Below are positions 37,501 to 50,741 of a stretch of DNA of 64,000 bases, one piece after another (position 1 is the stretch's first letter; every line of letters starts with the position of its first letter). A model generated the notes under the pieces. The model saw only the letters and a program-made list of their open reading frames with translations. It made no database searches and was not told where the DNA came from. Source of the stretch: CAZZNY01 sp964655935 (GTDB lineage: Bacteria > Patescibacteriota > Gracilibacteria > BD1-5 > UBA2023). The stretch covers positions 1 through 64,000 of the forward strand of contig CAZZNY010000002.1 in NCBI GenBank assembly GCA_964655935.1. Direction: 5' to 3'. The position numbers were made by a program, and so were the translations under genes.

Positions 37501-40500
37501 CTATTTTCTTGTTTTCCTTTTTAAAATCTCCATAATTTTTCTTTCTTTCCCTCTAATAAACATAAAATAAATCGCACTAAAAAGAGTAATAAGAGTGAGA
37601 CTAATACCTGGAGCCAGAAATTTTTCTGGAACGTATCGGAGAGAAACCTTTTCTCATTGCGATCCATCAAGATCATATCCGTTCAAGAAAATATTCACGA
37701 TTCTTGGTTTTTGCATCGTTCCATCCTCCATTATTCTCTGCCAAAGAAGTGTAAAAGTTTCTGCCATTTGTAGAATTCAGTGTGATTCTGAGAGTCCTGT
37801 ACTTGTTACTGTGCGATTCATCGGATTCGGATTATGCGCATCAAGAACACTTGAAGATATCTTAGGTGAGTCAAATGTGATAGATTCATCTTTTATAATA
37901 AAAGCGTCCAGCCCTTGAATAGCATTATATCGCTTTAATACAACCGATGAAAGATCCCAGATGGAGACAACATCTTGTAATTGTTTTTGCCAAAACTGCA
38001 CCTGAACATAGACAGCACCCTTCGGAGCACGGAAAATACTCTCATAAAAATCTTTTCATTTCTCAGTATATTCGATAATATTTCTTACTTCTATCATTTT
38101 TCTCTGAGCATCGAGAAAACGAAGTTTCATATGAAGTCTCTTGGTGTTCTCGTGAATGATTTTATACTGAAACAAATATGGAACTTCTGCAGCTATCGGA
38201 ACCATTGTATGAGTCGAAACAAGCCAAAAACAAGAAAATCCAGGAGAAAGCTCGATTTTCTGATTCAGGCCTCATCGTCAATATCGAACACTCTCATCTC
38301 AAAGTCACGCATGATACGAACAACCCGGTTCATCGATGAGCACCTCGGTGGAAGGTTTTTCCGCATCACCATCGATCTGAGAAGAGAATCTCCGAAAATC
38401 TCAAGCGTTCACGAGAGAAGGACGAAGATCATACAGTCATACCCGAAGTTCATAGGTTCATTTTCGAAGCTCTATATCACGAAAAAATAAAGTATTTCCC
38501 TCGAGAATCGCATTTTTAGGAAAAAGTTCTTTCACCTGATTTCAGAATACTAGCTTAATGTGAAGATTCGTGTCTTTCGGATAATATCGGTTCGCAAGTT
38601 TTACACGAAGTGAATATTTTCCGTCATGAATCACATCAAACCAAGAACTCATTTTTCCATCGTTCAGACGCACTGTTTTTCCATTCGAAAAATCAGCAGA
38701 AAAAATATCATCCTGAATATTTCCAAGAAATTCAAAATCATTTTCCGCTTCCCCGACTATCATCTGTCGCGCTGGAAGAGAATATATCTCATCAACCAGT
38801 GTCTTGTATCTAGATTCTGGGATAAAACCAACCACATTGATCGCATTAAATCCATCTATATTCTCTATTCATATTTGCCGCTTCCCTACTGTTTGTATAT
38901 CGATGACACCGACATTCCAAGCGACAAATTTATTCGTATCTCCAGTTTTTGTATCGACTAATATTTTCTTGTCTCCGACAGAAATTTTTACTTTTCCTCA
39001 TTTTTCATTTCGAAATACTCGCGCCACGACGACATATTTTCATGGGGACGCAAAATCAAATGTTCCATAAATAGTGTTTGGTTTTACATATTCGTGCATA
39101 TCTTTCAGAACCATATCGTGAATCCACCAATAACTACGATTTTCAGGTTTTTCCATACTCCCCATCTCGAATGTCAGGTATTTCGCACCCACTGGCGTAA
39201 TGAAATTTCCAGAGAATTTTAATAGATCAAATGACTCCGCATATCTCGGTGCCGAGACATAATCCAGTCCGATTTCTTTATTGTTTCCATCGAAGAATTT
39301 TACTTTTCCATGTATTTTATCGACTCCTTTTCCAGAAGCAACGAGCTCGAAAACATATGCATTTTTTTCTTTTACCATTATTTTGCGAGTACGTCAGACC
39401 TGCCATATCGGACTCTCACCCTGTGGAATTTCTCATTTGATTGCTGGAAGAGAGGCATATCGATTCGTCTTTTCCAGAGCGACCGAGATATTCGATCCAG
39501 AAGCACTCTCTGGAAGAAAAAAATCACTGATATCCTCCATTGTTTTAAATCCAAGAATATCTTTTCCTTTATCGTGCAGATATTCATATGGCTCCAGATC
39601 AAGCATCGCAGGAGCGTACGAAAATATAAAACCTCGATTATAATCAAAATCCCAAGTCCAGTTTTTGATACCGAGTTTTCCTAGGTGAAATTTCCAGTCA
39701 GGAGCATCGACTCGAAGCTTTGCAAAACGACTGAATGGATTCGAAAAATCACAAAAATCAAAAGGTACAAACCAATCGTTTTTATCTGATTTTGAAAGTA
39801 TCATATCAGAAACAACCGAACCAATAATAATATCATCCTTTTTTACAGATTTTTCATTCAAAGTGTTAATAATCGGATCTTCCGTGACAAAAAGATTCGC
39901 AAATGTACGATATGGATATTTCTCCCAACCAAACAATGTCTCAAGTGTCGATATTCCATCAAATATCCATACGGAACGAGAAAAAGCATGACTATATGGA
40001 AGAGTGTCTTTTATATGAAAAATATCATAAAAACCAATTTTTTTCTCTATCTCAAACCCTTTTTGTGCTCGGATATTTTTATTTTGTATCGCCTGAATAT
40101 CCTCTTGTCAGAGAAGATCTTTATGATATCAGAATCGCGAAACATGGAATAATTCGAAATATTTTGCCAGATTTTCTCCGACTCAATTAGAAAGATATTT
40201 TGCTACATATTGATAGGTTTGATCAAGAAAAGGTATTGATCATTCAAGTGGATTATAGGTCGGGAATTGTGTAGTATAAAGATCATATGAAGAAGTCGGA
40301 TGATAAAACTTATCATCTTTCGTCCAAGTAGTCAGACCAAAACCATATCCGGGGGTAATCCATGATTCATATCGAGGGAAATACCAAATTTTTCCATCTG
40401 GTGTGGGAGCATCTTTTTGCCATTTCACAAAATCTTTATAGGTTTGTGGCGTATCTACCGGACGATAAAACTGCTCGAAATAAGTATTATAAAACGGGTA

Positions 40501-41928
40501 TAGATAGGCAAAATATGAGCAACTAGCTAAAAGAAGGAAACTTAAAAAACCAACACGATATCAGTTCCAGTATGAGGTTTTTCGACCATCAAACACTTGC
40601 GATGCACGCTTCAAAAAATCTATCTGTTTTGTTCGATCTCGAAGATATCCAACCACAAGACGCAACAAAGAAACCAATCCTGTGCTCCACAAAATAGAGA
40701 AGCAAAAGGCTAAAAGTCCGACAAGTTTATTCGGATCACGAAAAATAAACCCCGCCTGTCCGGCAAATGGATTATCAAACACAATCCACCGATACATATC
40801 CGCAAAATACGGCGTATTTGTCCCAGTCGAAAGTATCGTAAAAACAACAGAGAAACCGAGGAAAAAGAATATAAGAGGTTTTTTGAAATGAATGATGTTT
40901 CAAAGAAAAATAATCACGAGAGATATCGTACCACCAAACCAAAAATACCAAGGAAGACTGTCAAGATCTTTGATCGGCCACCAATAACTCACGAGATAAA
41001 GAACATAACGAAATGTGGAATATCGAGAAAAATTACTGATCGAATCGATCGTATTAATACTCGGAGGATTCACGGAAGCGATCCGTGAAGCACCAAGATA
41101 TGGTACGAGCCAATACGCCAGAAATAAAAGCGTTAATATACCAAAAACAACATATCGCCAAGTGAGCCAACCTATGTGCCAATATCTTTTTTTAAAAATA
41201 TCTAAAATACACTGAAATACATACCATCCTCCGACAAAAAAAGCCGAGAAAAAAAGATAATGCACAGCCCCGACTCAGATCGCATAAAAAAGAGCTGCGA
41301 GAATAATCATCGCCATATCCGTGCGAGAAATATGGAATATACTCGGTCGCTCATCGATATCTTCTCAAGATTGCTCAGAAAAATGTGTAAATCTGAGCAT
41401 ATATGCAAAAACAAATGGCAAACAAGCATAACCGACTAGCAGATAAATATGCTGAATGCGAATGATATTCCACGGGTTGAATGCATAATAGATGGCTCCC
41501 GAAAGTGCAATAATAAAAAGGCTCGTCTTTCCAAGCAACACTCTCTCCGATATATTCTTCTGTGTAATAATTCACCAGAGAAGAAAAAACATACCAAATC
41601 CACTCCCGTACAATAAAAGAAAAATAAGTGCTTTCTCGAAAAATGACGGAAAATCACCAAAAAGTCAGATAATCCAATACAAAAGTCCAGCAAACGGCAA
41701 TCGAGTACCATTAAAAAAAGTGGCTGTACTCCATTTTTCGCTCCAAAGCGGGAATATCTTATCGATATATCCGTCTAAAACAAAACCAAAGGAAAGGTCT
41801 CCATAGACAATATGGCTTCCTATCCAGAAACGAAAAGTAAAGAAAACAAGGATGAAAAAAAGTGCTCCGGCTGCGATCAGATGAGTTTTTTTAGTATCGG
41901 ACAACCACAGTTCCACTTTCTCGAACAT
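37501..41928 (-). CDS. Very large multispanning membrane protein (YfhO/GT-C-like)
   Basis: A 1475-residue protein, continuous once UGA is read as Gly. The first 460 residues contain about ten TM segments (for example HLIAAGALFFILVFFTF, FALIFLLLYGSGFGM, TISLVIIFLG) with an acidic loop after the first (GSHIVYGDLSFGFVLDG), as in YfhO and other GT-C-type lipid-linked sugar transferases. A long extracytoplasmic part (about 480-1420) of beta-rich segments follows, with jelly-roll-like stretches, and a final TM segment (about 1437-1457). It probably transfers or polymerises sugars at the outer face of the membrane. It begins three bases after the stop of the upstream GT2 gene, a tight operon. Confidence 0.8.
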
Positions 41929-41931
41929 GAA

Positions 41932-42777
41932 TTATTTTTTTGAAAAAAGAATACGTCGTAGCATGCCCCAGGTTCCAACGAAAAGTTCCAATGTAAGCAT
42001 CGTCCACATTCCAACAGCAAGAATCGGATGTTTAAAATATTTTCTCCATCCTCGATAGAATGCTCCCCGAAAAAAATATATTCGACTCGCAAGTCATCTG
42101 AGACTATTTACGCGTGCGTAATCCGTCATTTTTTCACCGTAATACGCTTTTTTCTTCAGTAAGCTCGAGAGGATTACCTCTCATTCATCGTGGAATACTT
42201 TTGCCTGAGTACATCAGAGTTTTGCTCCGGATTTTAGAACATTCTCAGTAAGATCCCAATCTTCAGCAGCAATAAGCTCAGGATTAAAACCTCCGGACTT
42301 TTTATATGCTTCACGCCAAAAGATGCGTGCCGCAGCAGCACTTGGATCATCCGGAGCATAAAAACTTCTCTCAAAAGCTTTTACTTTTGTCCAAAAACCT
42401 TTTTCTACTATGTTTTCTTCAGGAACGAAGAGTCATCCAAGTGTAGCGTCTTTCTGTAACATTCTTACAGCCTCTTCTACAAGATTCGGTTCAAGATACA
42501 TATCTGCATCTGGAAAATAGACAATTTCTCATTCTGATTGTTCAAAACCCATGGGTCGCTTGAGATTTCGTTCGATTTTGACCAAAGGAATAAATTTAAG
42601 ACGAATTTTATCTTCATAAGAACGAATCATTTCTATCACTTCATTCGTCGAATCATCGACGGCAATATATTCGATATTTTTATATGTCTGAGCGACAATG
42701 GAATCAAGATGTTTTTGGATTGTTTTTAAATTTCCATTCCAAGTCGGAACGATAATCGAAAAAAGTGGACTGTCCAT
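41932..42777 (-). CDS. Family 2 glycosyltransferase
   Basis: A 281-residue GT2. The GT-A core has FSIIVPTWNGNLKTI, IEYIAVDDSTN and the metal-binding DxD in YFPDADMYLEP. An acceptor-side motif AAEDWDLTENVLKSGA corresponds to the catalytic ED in GT2. The C-terminus (SRIYFFRGAFYRGWRKYF then ILAVGMWTMLTLELFVGTWG) holds an amphipathic helix and a TM segment. It extends a sugar on a lipid carrier at the cytoplasmic side. Two UGA Gly codons. It is the first gene of a tight unit with the 1475-residue membrane protein. Confidence 0.9.
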
Positions 42778-42935
42778 AAAAAACTTTTAATAATAATTTA
42801 TCGTACGATAATGAAAAATGTCAGAAAAGCAAGTCGATCTCTGCCCGCAAATATCAAACTATTTATATTTTCTATTGAATAACCACTTAGATATTATATA
42901 ATCCTCGAAATTTCCCCGCCAATTACTTTCTTTCG

Positions 42936-43922
42936 ATGATTTTTACACAAGAAAATCTTCCAATTATCACATTTATTATCCCTACGTATCAAGCAGAATC
43001 GCTCATTGATATGTGTCTTTCTGCGATCGTAAAACAAAAATATCCGAAAGACAAAATAGAGATTTATATTATTGATGGAGGTTCCACGGACAAAACTATC
43101 GAACTCGCAAAAAAATATCCCGTCACGATTTTTCATAATGAAAAACGTATTGCTGAGTATGCAAAAATGATCGGAATTAAAGAAATGAAAGGTGATTATT
43201 TTATGCTTATTGACGCTGATAATGAGATTATTGAGGAAACTTGGCTTCTCGATATGGTGAGACCAATGATAGAATCAGGAGAGAAAATATTCTGAGTCGA
43301 GAGTCGTCTCGCAGCTGATGAAAAAATGAGCAGCATCGATCGTTGTTTTGCTCGGATGCGAGTTGCTGATCCGATGGCGCGCTTCCTTAGAAGTCGTTAT
43401 ATCAAGAATGAGATAAAAAACGGATATGATATCCGTCTTTTAAAGAAAAATCACACCCTTATCACTGGTGCAAATGGTTTTCTGTGGAAAAAGTCTGTCA
43501 TTCTTCCTCTTATTGAAGGGTTCGATAAATTCGAAGAGACTAATATGAGCAATCGCGTGTTTCGCGAGACCTGACTCTCATATGCAGTGCCACGAAACAA
43601 ATGACTCAGGCACTATTACTGCGAATCATTCAGAGAATTCTATGAAAAACGGAAAAAGATAGCGAAAAAAATGTGACAGCGTATGGAGATAAATCAAAAA
43701 GATACTTGGATCAGAAATGCTTCTTTTCTCAAAATAGTGATCTGAACCATCTATTATCTTACGATCATTTGACCTTCTTGCGTCGCTATTAAAAACTCCA
43801 TTCGAGATCGAACATTTGATTGGTGTTGGTATCCTATCATTTGATTCTTTACTGTTCTCGTCTATCTTCGATATTTATTCTACAAAACCCTCTCTTTCTA
43901 TCGAACATCATCCCATTATTAG
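42936..43922 (+). CDS. Family 2 glycosyltransferase (processive/DPM-like)
   Basis: A 328-residue GT2. The N-terminal GT-A fold shows ITFIIPTYQAESLIDMC, IEIYIIDGGSTDKTIEL and the DxD metal motif MLIDADNEI. The acceptor-side motif is GFDKFEETNMSNR. The C-terminus carries about three TM helices (LKIVIGTIYYLTIIG, WCWYPIIGFFTVLVYLRYLF). Multiple UGA Gly codons. It is divergent from the GT2-membrane-protein unit and convergent with the methyltransferase at 43943, inside the surface-glycan cluster. Confidence 0.88.
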
Positions 43923-43942
43923 AATTTTTCTGCCATTCGATA

Positions 43943-44638
43943 TTATTGTTTTCTGGCTTTTATAGTGATGAAATGCCCGTGTCTCACATCGAAATGTCAA
44001 AGTATTGACGGAAATGGAAAATATCCAGCGCCTAAAATATTTTCTACCAAAAAACCGTGCGCCTCAAAAAATTCTTTCAATCAACGATAATTGAATATAG
44101 TTTTATGTGTCCAAGATTCCATATTTCACTCTTGATTTTGATGAAGCGACAAAGGATTTCCGATACCATTTTTCTTGCTACTGAAATTCGTAGAAGAAAA
44201 TATTTGCCAACCCATAATCGAAGCAAAGATATTACACCAGCTACTTCCGTTTTCTGTGCTCACGATGACATATCCTCCAGGTTTTAATACTCGTAGTATT
44301 TCCGATGCAAAACGATCGATATAAGGCATATGTTCGATGACCTGATTTGCATGAATAACATCGAACGAATTCGATTCAAAAGGAAGTAATTCTGCAAGGT
44401 TGCATTTATGAATCTCAACTCAGTTTTCTTTTGCTTTTTCTAGTTGAGCATCTACGATATCGACTCCGACTATTGTGCGAGTTCCGATAATTCCAGCAAA
44501 GCGAACTGATTTTATTCAGTCATCACATCAAAGATCGAGAAAAACGGCATTATTCTTTTTTTCAAAAAGTGATTCGATATTTTTATGATTTAGTTCTGTC
44601 GCAGTCTTGTAAATAGAAAGGAGATATTTCTTGAGCAT
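43943..44638 (-). CDS. SAM-dependent methyltransferase
   Basis: A 231-residue class I methyltransferase. Motif I is FLDLGCDDGIKSVRF, with both Gly37 and Gly41 encoded by UGA. Motif II is TIVGVDIVDAQLEKAK, a middle strand is FDVIHANQVIEHMPY and motif III is VLKPGGYVIVSTENGSS. The C-terminal part (HKTIFNYRGLKEFFEAHGF) is typical of methyltransferases in glycan or lipid-carrier clusters. It likely methylates a sugar or a polyprenyl intermediate. A hairpin terminator (44697) lies upstream in the neighbouring gap. Confidence 0.88.
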
Positions 44639-44696
44639 ATTACAGGATTATTTCTAATATTCTTGAAGTATAGAAGAATTATAGGTAAGTCAAATA

Positions 44697-44721
44697 AAAA
44701 AGGTCTTAAAAGACCTTTTTT
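44697..44721 (-). terminator. Terminator after the exported protein gene
   Basis: Hairpin AAAAAGGTCTT/AAGACCTTTTT directly downstream of the minus-strand gene ending at 44728. Confidence 0.85.
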
Positions 44722-44727
44722 ATACTG

Positions 44728-45306
44728 TTATTTGATGACTTTCCAGACGAATCAGTCGATGCTTTTTTCTCCGGATCGAACCGAAATACTTATTTTCTTT
44801 ACCGTATTTCCATCTTTCATGAGCAATAGTACTTCATCTGCTGTCGCATAACTCGTTTGTCTAAGTGTAAGATAGACATCTCCGCTTGATGCTGACGAGA
44901 GTGGAATAAGGGTATATTTTCATCTCCTTATTTCTTTTTCTGTTCATGAAGAAAAAGTACTATTTGAAAGAGTGAGAGCATAATCTTTGCTTACAATAAA
45001 AATTTTTCTCTCACTTGAGACCGCCGCTGGAACATGGAGTGATGCGATAATGGTGGTAGAGATTTCTTCTCCTCTTTTTTTACTTTCTTCCGCATCTATA
45101 GGGGTTCATTTGCCGAGCAGAACCCATCCCTCTGGTACATCACAAGTTGAAGCGAATTTTTGTGTTTTTCCTGTCTTCATTTCTTTCGCATAGATTTCAC
45201 GCACTATACAGTTCTTTTTGTAGTCCTTTGGGAGTCTTGATGCAGCAAGTGTACTATGAGAGAAAATCAATCCCAACAACAAAAAAATGCTTATTATTTT
45301 TTTCAT
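44728..45306 (-). CDS. Exported protein of unknown function
   Basis: A 192-residue protein with a signal peptide (MKKIISIFLLLGLIFSHSTLA). The mature part has two Cys (KKNCIVREIY and ASTCDVPEGW) that may pair, and a beta-rich region (GKYTLIPLSSASSGDVYLTL). Several UGA Gly codons. It starts 10 bases after the stop of the 1092-residue repeat protein on the same strand, so the two are probably co-transcribed and co-exported. Family not recognised. Confidence 0.7.
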
Positions 45307-45316
45307 ATACAAATGT

Positions 45317-48300
45317 TTATTGGTTAATAGTAACTTTATCAGCATAAATATTTGCACCACCGGTTGCATAGACTTTGAATTCCATATATTCCCTATCAAA
45401 GACCGTGAACGGCATGGTAAATTCTTGATATTGATTTGCAACCGCAAAATCGGTTCCTCGAAGGATGATTCGTTCATCCATTCATTTGTTAGCGTTATAT
45501 ACGTTAATTATAGCCACTGGATCTGACACAGTATTATCAGTCACTTTGAGACGGAATGCAGCATGATAACTCTGTCAGAGTTGTACTCCTTCCATTTTAT
45601 ATGGACCGAATTGTATCCAGCCAGATGGAAAAATCGATCGATCGAAGAATACAGCTTTCCCGGAAGAAGCAGAAACATCAGAAACGATTTTTCCTACCGG
45701 ATTAGGAAGTTTTTCGGATTCATATACTGGCAATCCTTCAGTTACCCCATCAATCAACTTCACCTTATCAACTAATAAGTCACTTTTCGCATAAAATACG
45801 ACACGATATTCCAAATCATTCACATCGATAGGTTTTGAAAAATTAATGGAAAAGTCCTGAAACTGGTCATTAGCACTAAAGTCAGTTCCTTTGATCTCAA
45901 GAGTTTTTCGAAATCCCGTACTACCGGCATATACATCGACAAGACCAATATAATTTGCATTTGTATTGTCTTTCGTTTTTAGTCGGAAAACAGCTTTATA
46001 GAGCTTTCCATTCACGAGATTCGTAGCATCGTACGGACCAAACTGGATAGTTCCCTCTGTTTCTCGACCGACTTTTGCCTCTACCGACATGTTTCCAGAA
46101 GCGAGCGTATCGATGACTACTCGTCCCTTGATAATAGGAAGATTTTCCGATTCATATTCCGGAAGAGTCATTATCGTCTGTTTAGTAATCTCGACTTTGT
46201 CAGCCCAGATATCTTGAGCTCAGTAGAAAAACACTCGAAATTCCACATTTGATGAACTTGGCATCACAAAAGGAACTTCAAACGTCTCATAAGATCAGAC
46301 TGATGAAAAATCCACCGCGCGAAGTTCTTTATATTCCCGATAACCCGTCTGTTCATCATAAACATCTACGAGAGCGATCGGCTGAGCACTGGTATTTGCA
46401 TTCGTTTTTACTTTGAAAGAAGCGGTGTAGGGAGTTCCCTTTACGAGCATAGTATTGTATGGGCCAAATTGAAGCGTTCCTGGATTATCTTTTCCCACTT
46501 TTGCATACACTGACTTACTTGCAGATGCTAATGCATCGGTGATAAGATTTCCGATCGCACCATACATATCTTCTGACTCATAAGAGATCGTCTCACCTAC
46601 GGTTGCCGGAAGTATGCTCACTCGATCGACGGTCACATCTGCCACTGCAGAAAACTGCACACGATATTCCATGGCTCCATTCTCACCACTGACAAACGGA
46701 AGCTCGATATCTTGATAACTATCGACTGCGGAAAAATCCACACCTCGCACCTGACGTATCGATCTTTTAGTGATTCCGTCGTTCGAGAGTGCATCGATGA
46801 TGGCAAGAGTTTCAGTACTGCTATTGTCTGAAACTTTCATTCGGAATTTAGCCACATACGCCGTCTTTGGAATTTCTGAAGTACTGTAAGGTCAGAATTG
46901 AAGATAGAGTCATTTTGCATCGGTTCATACAGTAGCTTTTCTCGCTTTTCCTGAAGATGCGATCGTATCTGGTATTACCTGTCCAGCCGATGCTGGAAGA
47001 TTTTCTGATTCATACATTATACCGATGTTCGTAAGATTCAAATCGATCTGTGTACTAGAATTCAGTCCAGTATTTCCAGAAAGATCAGTAGCTCGAATGG
47101 AGATGTTTTTCGTAACCGTAGTCGGAATATCTGAAGAATCAACTACCGTATATCAAAAATGATATCGGTGAGAAATATCCTGATCTGGCGTAGATATGAG
47201 ATACGCTTGATTATCTCCAACCGTAACCACGGGATGTTCCCGGAGTGGCTTATTGACAGTAAAATAGATATCAATCGTACCTAGCGATGATGCTGATTCT
47301 GGTGAAACGACGATAGTATTTATCTCTGGGGGTGTCACATCGGCATGCTGAATATCTACACTTCCGAGAGTAACATTCGAAACAGTATTTCCGAGCATAT
47401 CAGAAAGAGAATTTGCTACCACCGTATATATTCCATTAGCAAGATTCTCTGAGCCAGAAAAAGCATAGCTATAATTATCTCAAGAATTCGAGATATACAC
47501 AAGTGGATAAGACTCTCCTTCACCATTGAGTGTTATACTTGGTGACGATATAAGTGATTCGTTTACTCGAAAAGTAATATTCAATTGATTTGATTGTTCT
47601 TGGAAGATAAATCCTGAAACTACCGGTGCACTTGTATCAGTAAAAAGCCCCATATCAGTCACTTTATCGACCACGAGAGCTCCACTATCATAAAACCAGG
47701 TTCGATATTCGATCTTTCCAGTACCCGTGTAGATATATGGAACATCAAAATTCTGATAAGTATTATTACTATTAAAATCCCACCCAGTCACCTGGAGGGT
47801 TCGAATCATACTATTCGTATCGGAATTGTAGACTTCTAATTTTCCGATGAATTTCGTATTCCAAGCATCATCTGTTTTGAGCCGAAATCTTGCCACATGT
47901 ACTCCGGAAGCAACTTTCTCATAATATGGACCAAATGTAATGAGTCCATAACTATCGCTCGCCATCGTCGCAGATACTGCTTTTCATTCTGATGCGGTAG
48001 CATCCGTGATGATCGATCCCTTATTTCTCGAGAGATTTTCTGCTTCCCAGACGAGAGACTTATATCCGGAAGGAGGTGTATAAGAAAGTGAGGATGCGGA
48101 AGTCTTGATAATTACAGTTGTAAGCCAGAGATTTGCCTGTCCATTCATGTAGACATACGGAATCACGTCATCGGAAGAATAATCGAGTTTCACGGTAATG
48201 GTAATGTCCTTGTAGATATTATTTGTTCCAAAATCAGTTCATCGAATCTCTTTATAAGCACCAACCTGACCAGAAGTTACTCCTTCAAGTCAAATATTTG

Positions 48301-48595
48301 CGACTACCTGAGAAAGATTTGCTGCATCGGTTTTCATTCGAAAAACGATATCATACGTACCGGCGCTCAAATAATAGTGGTTTCCATAAAGCATTCGACC
48401 ATACTTATCAGCGACTTTATTTGCATAGATGGCACGCTTTCCAATTCCAGCATTATCCGTGATATAGGATCCTATTTCATAAGACATCTGATTTGCTTTC
48501 AGAGTCGTCGTATATGCAAAAGCCTGAGAAACACTCAAAATAATCGAGCTTACGCCAACAAGTGAAAAAAGAATCGTACGAAGAATGTTTTTCAT
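45317..48595 (-). CDS. Exported protein with tandem carbohydrate-binding-like beta-sandwich repeats
   Basis: A 1092-residue protein with a signal peptide (1-27). The rest is about six repeats of roughly 130-150 residues. Each repeat follows the pattern YESENL, then G-x-I-x-x-D-x-x-AS-x-K, then a FGPY segment, A-x-FRLKT, VDVY, a GTDFS-type turn, and a closing EYRV-x-FY-x(n)-DKV strand. The pattern fits CBM6/35-like or golvesin-type jelly rolls, i.e. glycan-binding modules in an array. One region (about 350-440) has Ig-like segments (VSPESASSLGTIDIYF). No enzyme domain is seen, so it is likely a surface or matrix protein. Many UGA Gly codons lie in the repeats. Confidence 0.8.
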
Positions 48596-48679
48596 GTGAA
48601 AATATAAATAATAATCTACCTTTAGGGGCGAAGTATATCACGCTTCGGCGAGAAATCAAGTCAAAATCAATTCAATATT

Positions 48680-49813
48680 TTAACGAGATTCAGAAACTCA
48701 TGCGTGTCGAATAAGGCTCTCATATGCCACTCGTCCAGTATTATCCCAATGATAGTTAAAGCTGTCTTCCCAGGCATTTTTTCGAAGCGTTTCGTATATT
48801 TCCGCATCTTCCATGTATTTCTTCATTCCATTATGCAAATCTTCAATATTCGGCGATACGACGAGTCAGGTCGTGTTTTCTTTTACTGCATCGACAAGAC
48901 CTGGACTATCATAGACGAGTGCAGGCGTACCGACAGCATTTGATTCCGTCACGATGAGCCCCCATCCTTCCCTTATACTCGCCACGACGATAACATGACT
49001 TCGAGACATGATCTCGAGTTTTGATTCTTCACTCTGAAATCAGAGAAAATCCACACGATCGGCACAATCGTATTTTGTGATAATTGGATCGAGATGACTT
49101 TTTTTATAATCTTCGTTCGTTCTTCCGACAATCTTAAGTCGTGCTTTATATCACTCAGTTATCAATTTTCAAAAAGCCTCGATCGTATCATCAATTCCTT
49201 TATATTTTGCAAAACGTCCAACATACAGAAAAGTGAATTCTTCATATTTCGGTAACAGTTTTTCCCAATCCCACGGAGCAAAATTGATTCACTCCGGAAT
49301 GATTTCTATATTTTCACGAGGAAATCCGAGTGCTACGAGATCTTTTTTAGTAGACGCCGATACCGTCCAGGTAAATGTTTTTTTATAAGGAAAAAAGAGA
49401 AGATCTTCCAGATAATATCCGAAATAATTCAGAGGAAATGGCGCATGCGAACCGTGATAAAACCAGATCTCGCGAGTAAGCTGATGAATAAAGAAAATAC
49501 GTTTTTTTCTCGAAATATAGAGTGGAGTGAAAAATCGATGAGTATTCGCCTGATCGATAACATAATCATAGCGCCCACCTCGAAAGATATAGTAAAAAAA
49601 TGCATAAAAAATAATACTGAGTATTCCCCATCTTCTCATATAATGAACCCCATCGATATCTTCATCTTCCGGAATCCCTGAAACTTTAGGAGAAAGATGG
49701 ACGATCTCGATTCACTGCGCAGCGATGCGAGAAAGCATTTCATGAGTATACGTCTCTGCTCCACCGGTCTGAGGATGCTTAATATCGCGCCATGAGAGTG
49801 CTAGAATTCTCAT
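48680..49813 (-). CDS. Family 4/1 glycosyltransferase (GT-B)
   Basis: A 377-residue GT-B glycosyltransferase. The N-terminal Rossmann domain shows HPQTGGAETYTHEMLSRIA, and the C-terminal domain has FLYVGRFAKYKGIDDTIEAF, the donor-binding block EGWGLIVTESNAVGTPALVY and VDAVKENTTGLVV. It uses a nucleotide sugar with retaining chemistry, probably on a polyprenyl-linked glycan. Several UGA Gly codons. An in-frame ATG at 49900 would add a hydrophobic leader, but the family start is MRILALSWRD at 49813. Confidence 0.92.
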
Positions 49814-49963
49814 TTTTATGAGATTATAAATAAAAGAAATTCTACATTGAAGTATAAAAAAATCTCTCCAAAAAGCAAAGTCTGAAAAATATTTTTGCAA
49901 AATACTGAGGAACCTATATAGTATTCCTACCGAAACAAATAACTTATTTAAACCAAAAAAATC

Positions 49964-50656
49964 ATGAAACGATTCTCTGAAAACCCAAAAGATCGTATGA
50001 CCTGACGAACTGTAAAAAGTATCTCATTTACAGGTGATATTACAGAAAAAGAAATTCTCAACATCTGATCGCTTGGTTGATGGTATGAAGATTGGATTCT
50101 TAATCACGATAAATACAAGCGGCTCGTAGGAATCGATCTTCCTGGAACACGCATACCGGAACTCCAAGAAAAATACAAAGACGATTCTCGGATAGAATTC
50201 GTGGAATGAACCGTACTCGAACTCCCCTTTCCAAAAAACAGCTTCGATGTGGTCGCGATGTGGGAAGTGCTCGAACACCTGCCAAAGAATTCTGAAAGTC
50301 TTGCGCTCTTAGAAATAAATCGGGTTCTGAAAAAAGATGGCATTCTCATACTCTCGACTCCTCACCATCACAGCATCGGTAATCTTTTTGATCCTGCTTG
50401 GTATTTCTGACATCGACATTATACGAAAGAACAAGTTCGGTATATTATTCAAGAAAGTGGTTTTTTCGTATATGATATTGAAATATACGGTGGGTGGTGG
50501 GAAATTTTTACTATGATTCCCTTCTATATCTTCAAGTGGATTTTCAGGTCCGAAATTCCCTTCAAGGATTTTTTTGAGAAAAAACGAGCAGAAGAATATT
50601 TAAGACCCGGATTTACAAATATTTTCGTAAAAGCCACCAAGAATCGCGACAGTTAA
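49964..50656 (+). CDS. SAM-dependent methyltransferase
   Basis: A 230-residue class I methyltransferase. Motif I is EILNIGSLGGWYEDW with two UGA-encoded Gly, motif II YKRLVGIDLPG, a middle strand SFDVVAMWEVLEHLPKNSE and motif III LKKDGILILSTPHHHS. The C-terminus resembles methyltransferases in surface-polysaccharide clusters. It likely methylates a sugar or polyprenyl intermediate, together with the methyltransferase at 43943. It lies between two minus-strand glycosyltransferase genes. Confidence 0.9.
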
Positions 50657-50657
50657 A

Positions 50658-50697
50658 AAAATCCTCATTCCTATAAAAGCAGGAATGAGGATTTTTT
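50658..50697. terminator. Bidirectional terminator
   Basis: Hairpin AAAATCCTCATTCCT/AGGAATGAGGATTTT between genes converging at 50656 and 50742, with long A and T runs. Confidence 0.9.
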
Positions 50698-50741
50698 TAC
50701 AGATTCTTCATTTTACTCAGAATAATAATAGATGGATATTT

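Noticed and set aside
49814..49900. Longer start for the GT4 glycosyltransferase at 49900
   Set aside because: The extra residues are hydrophobic and unlike the family; MRILALSWRD at 49813 is the expected N-terminus.
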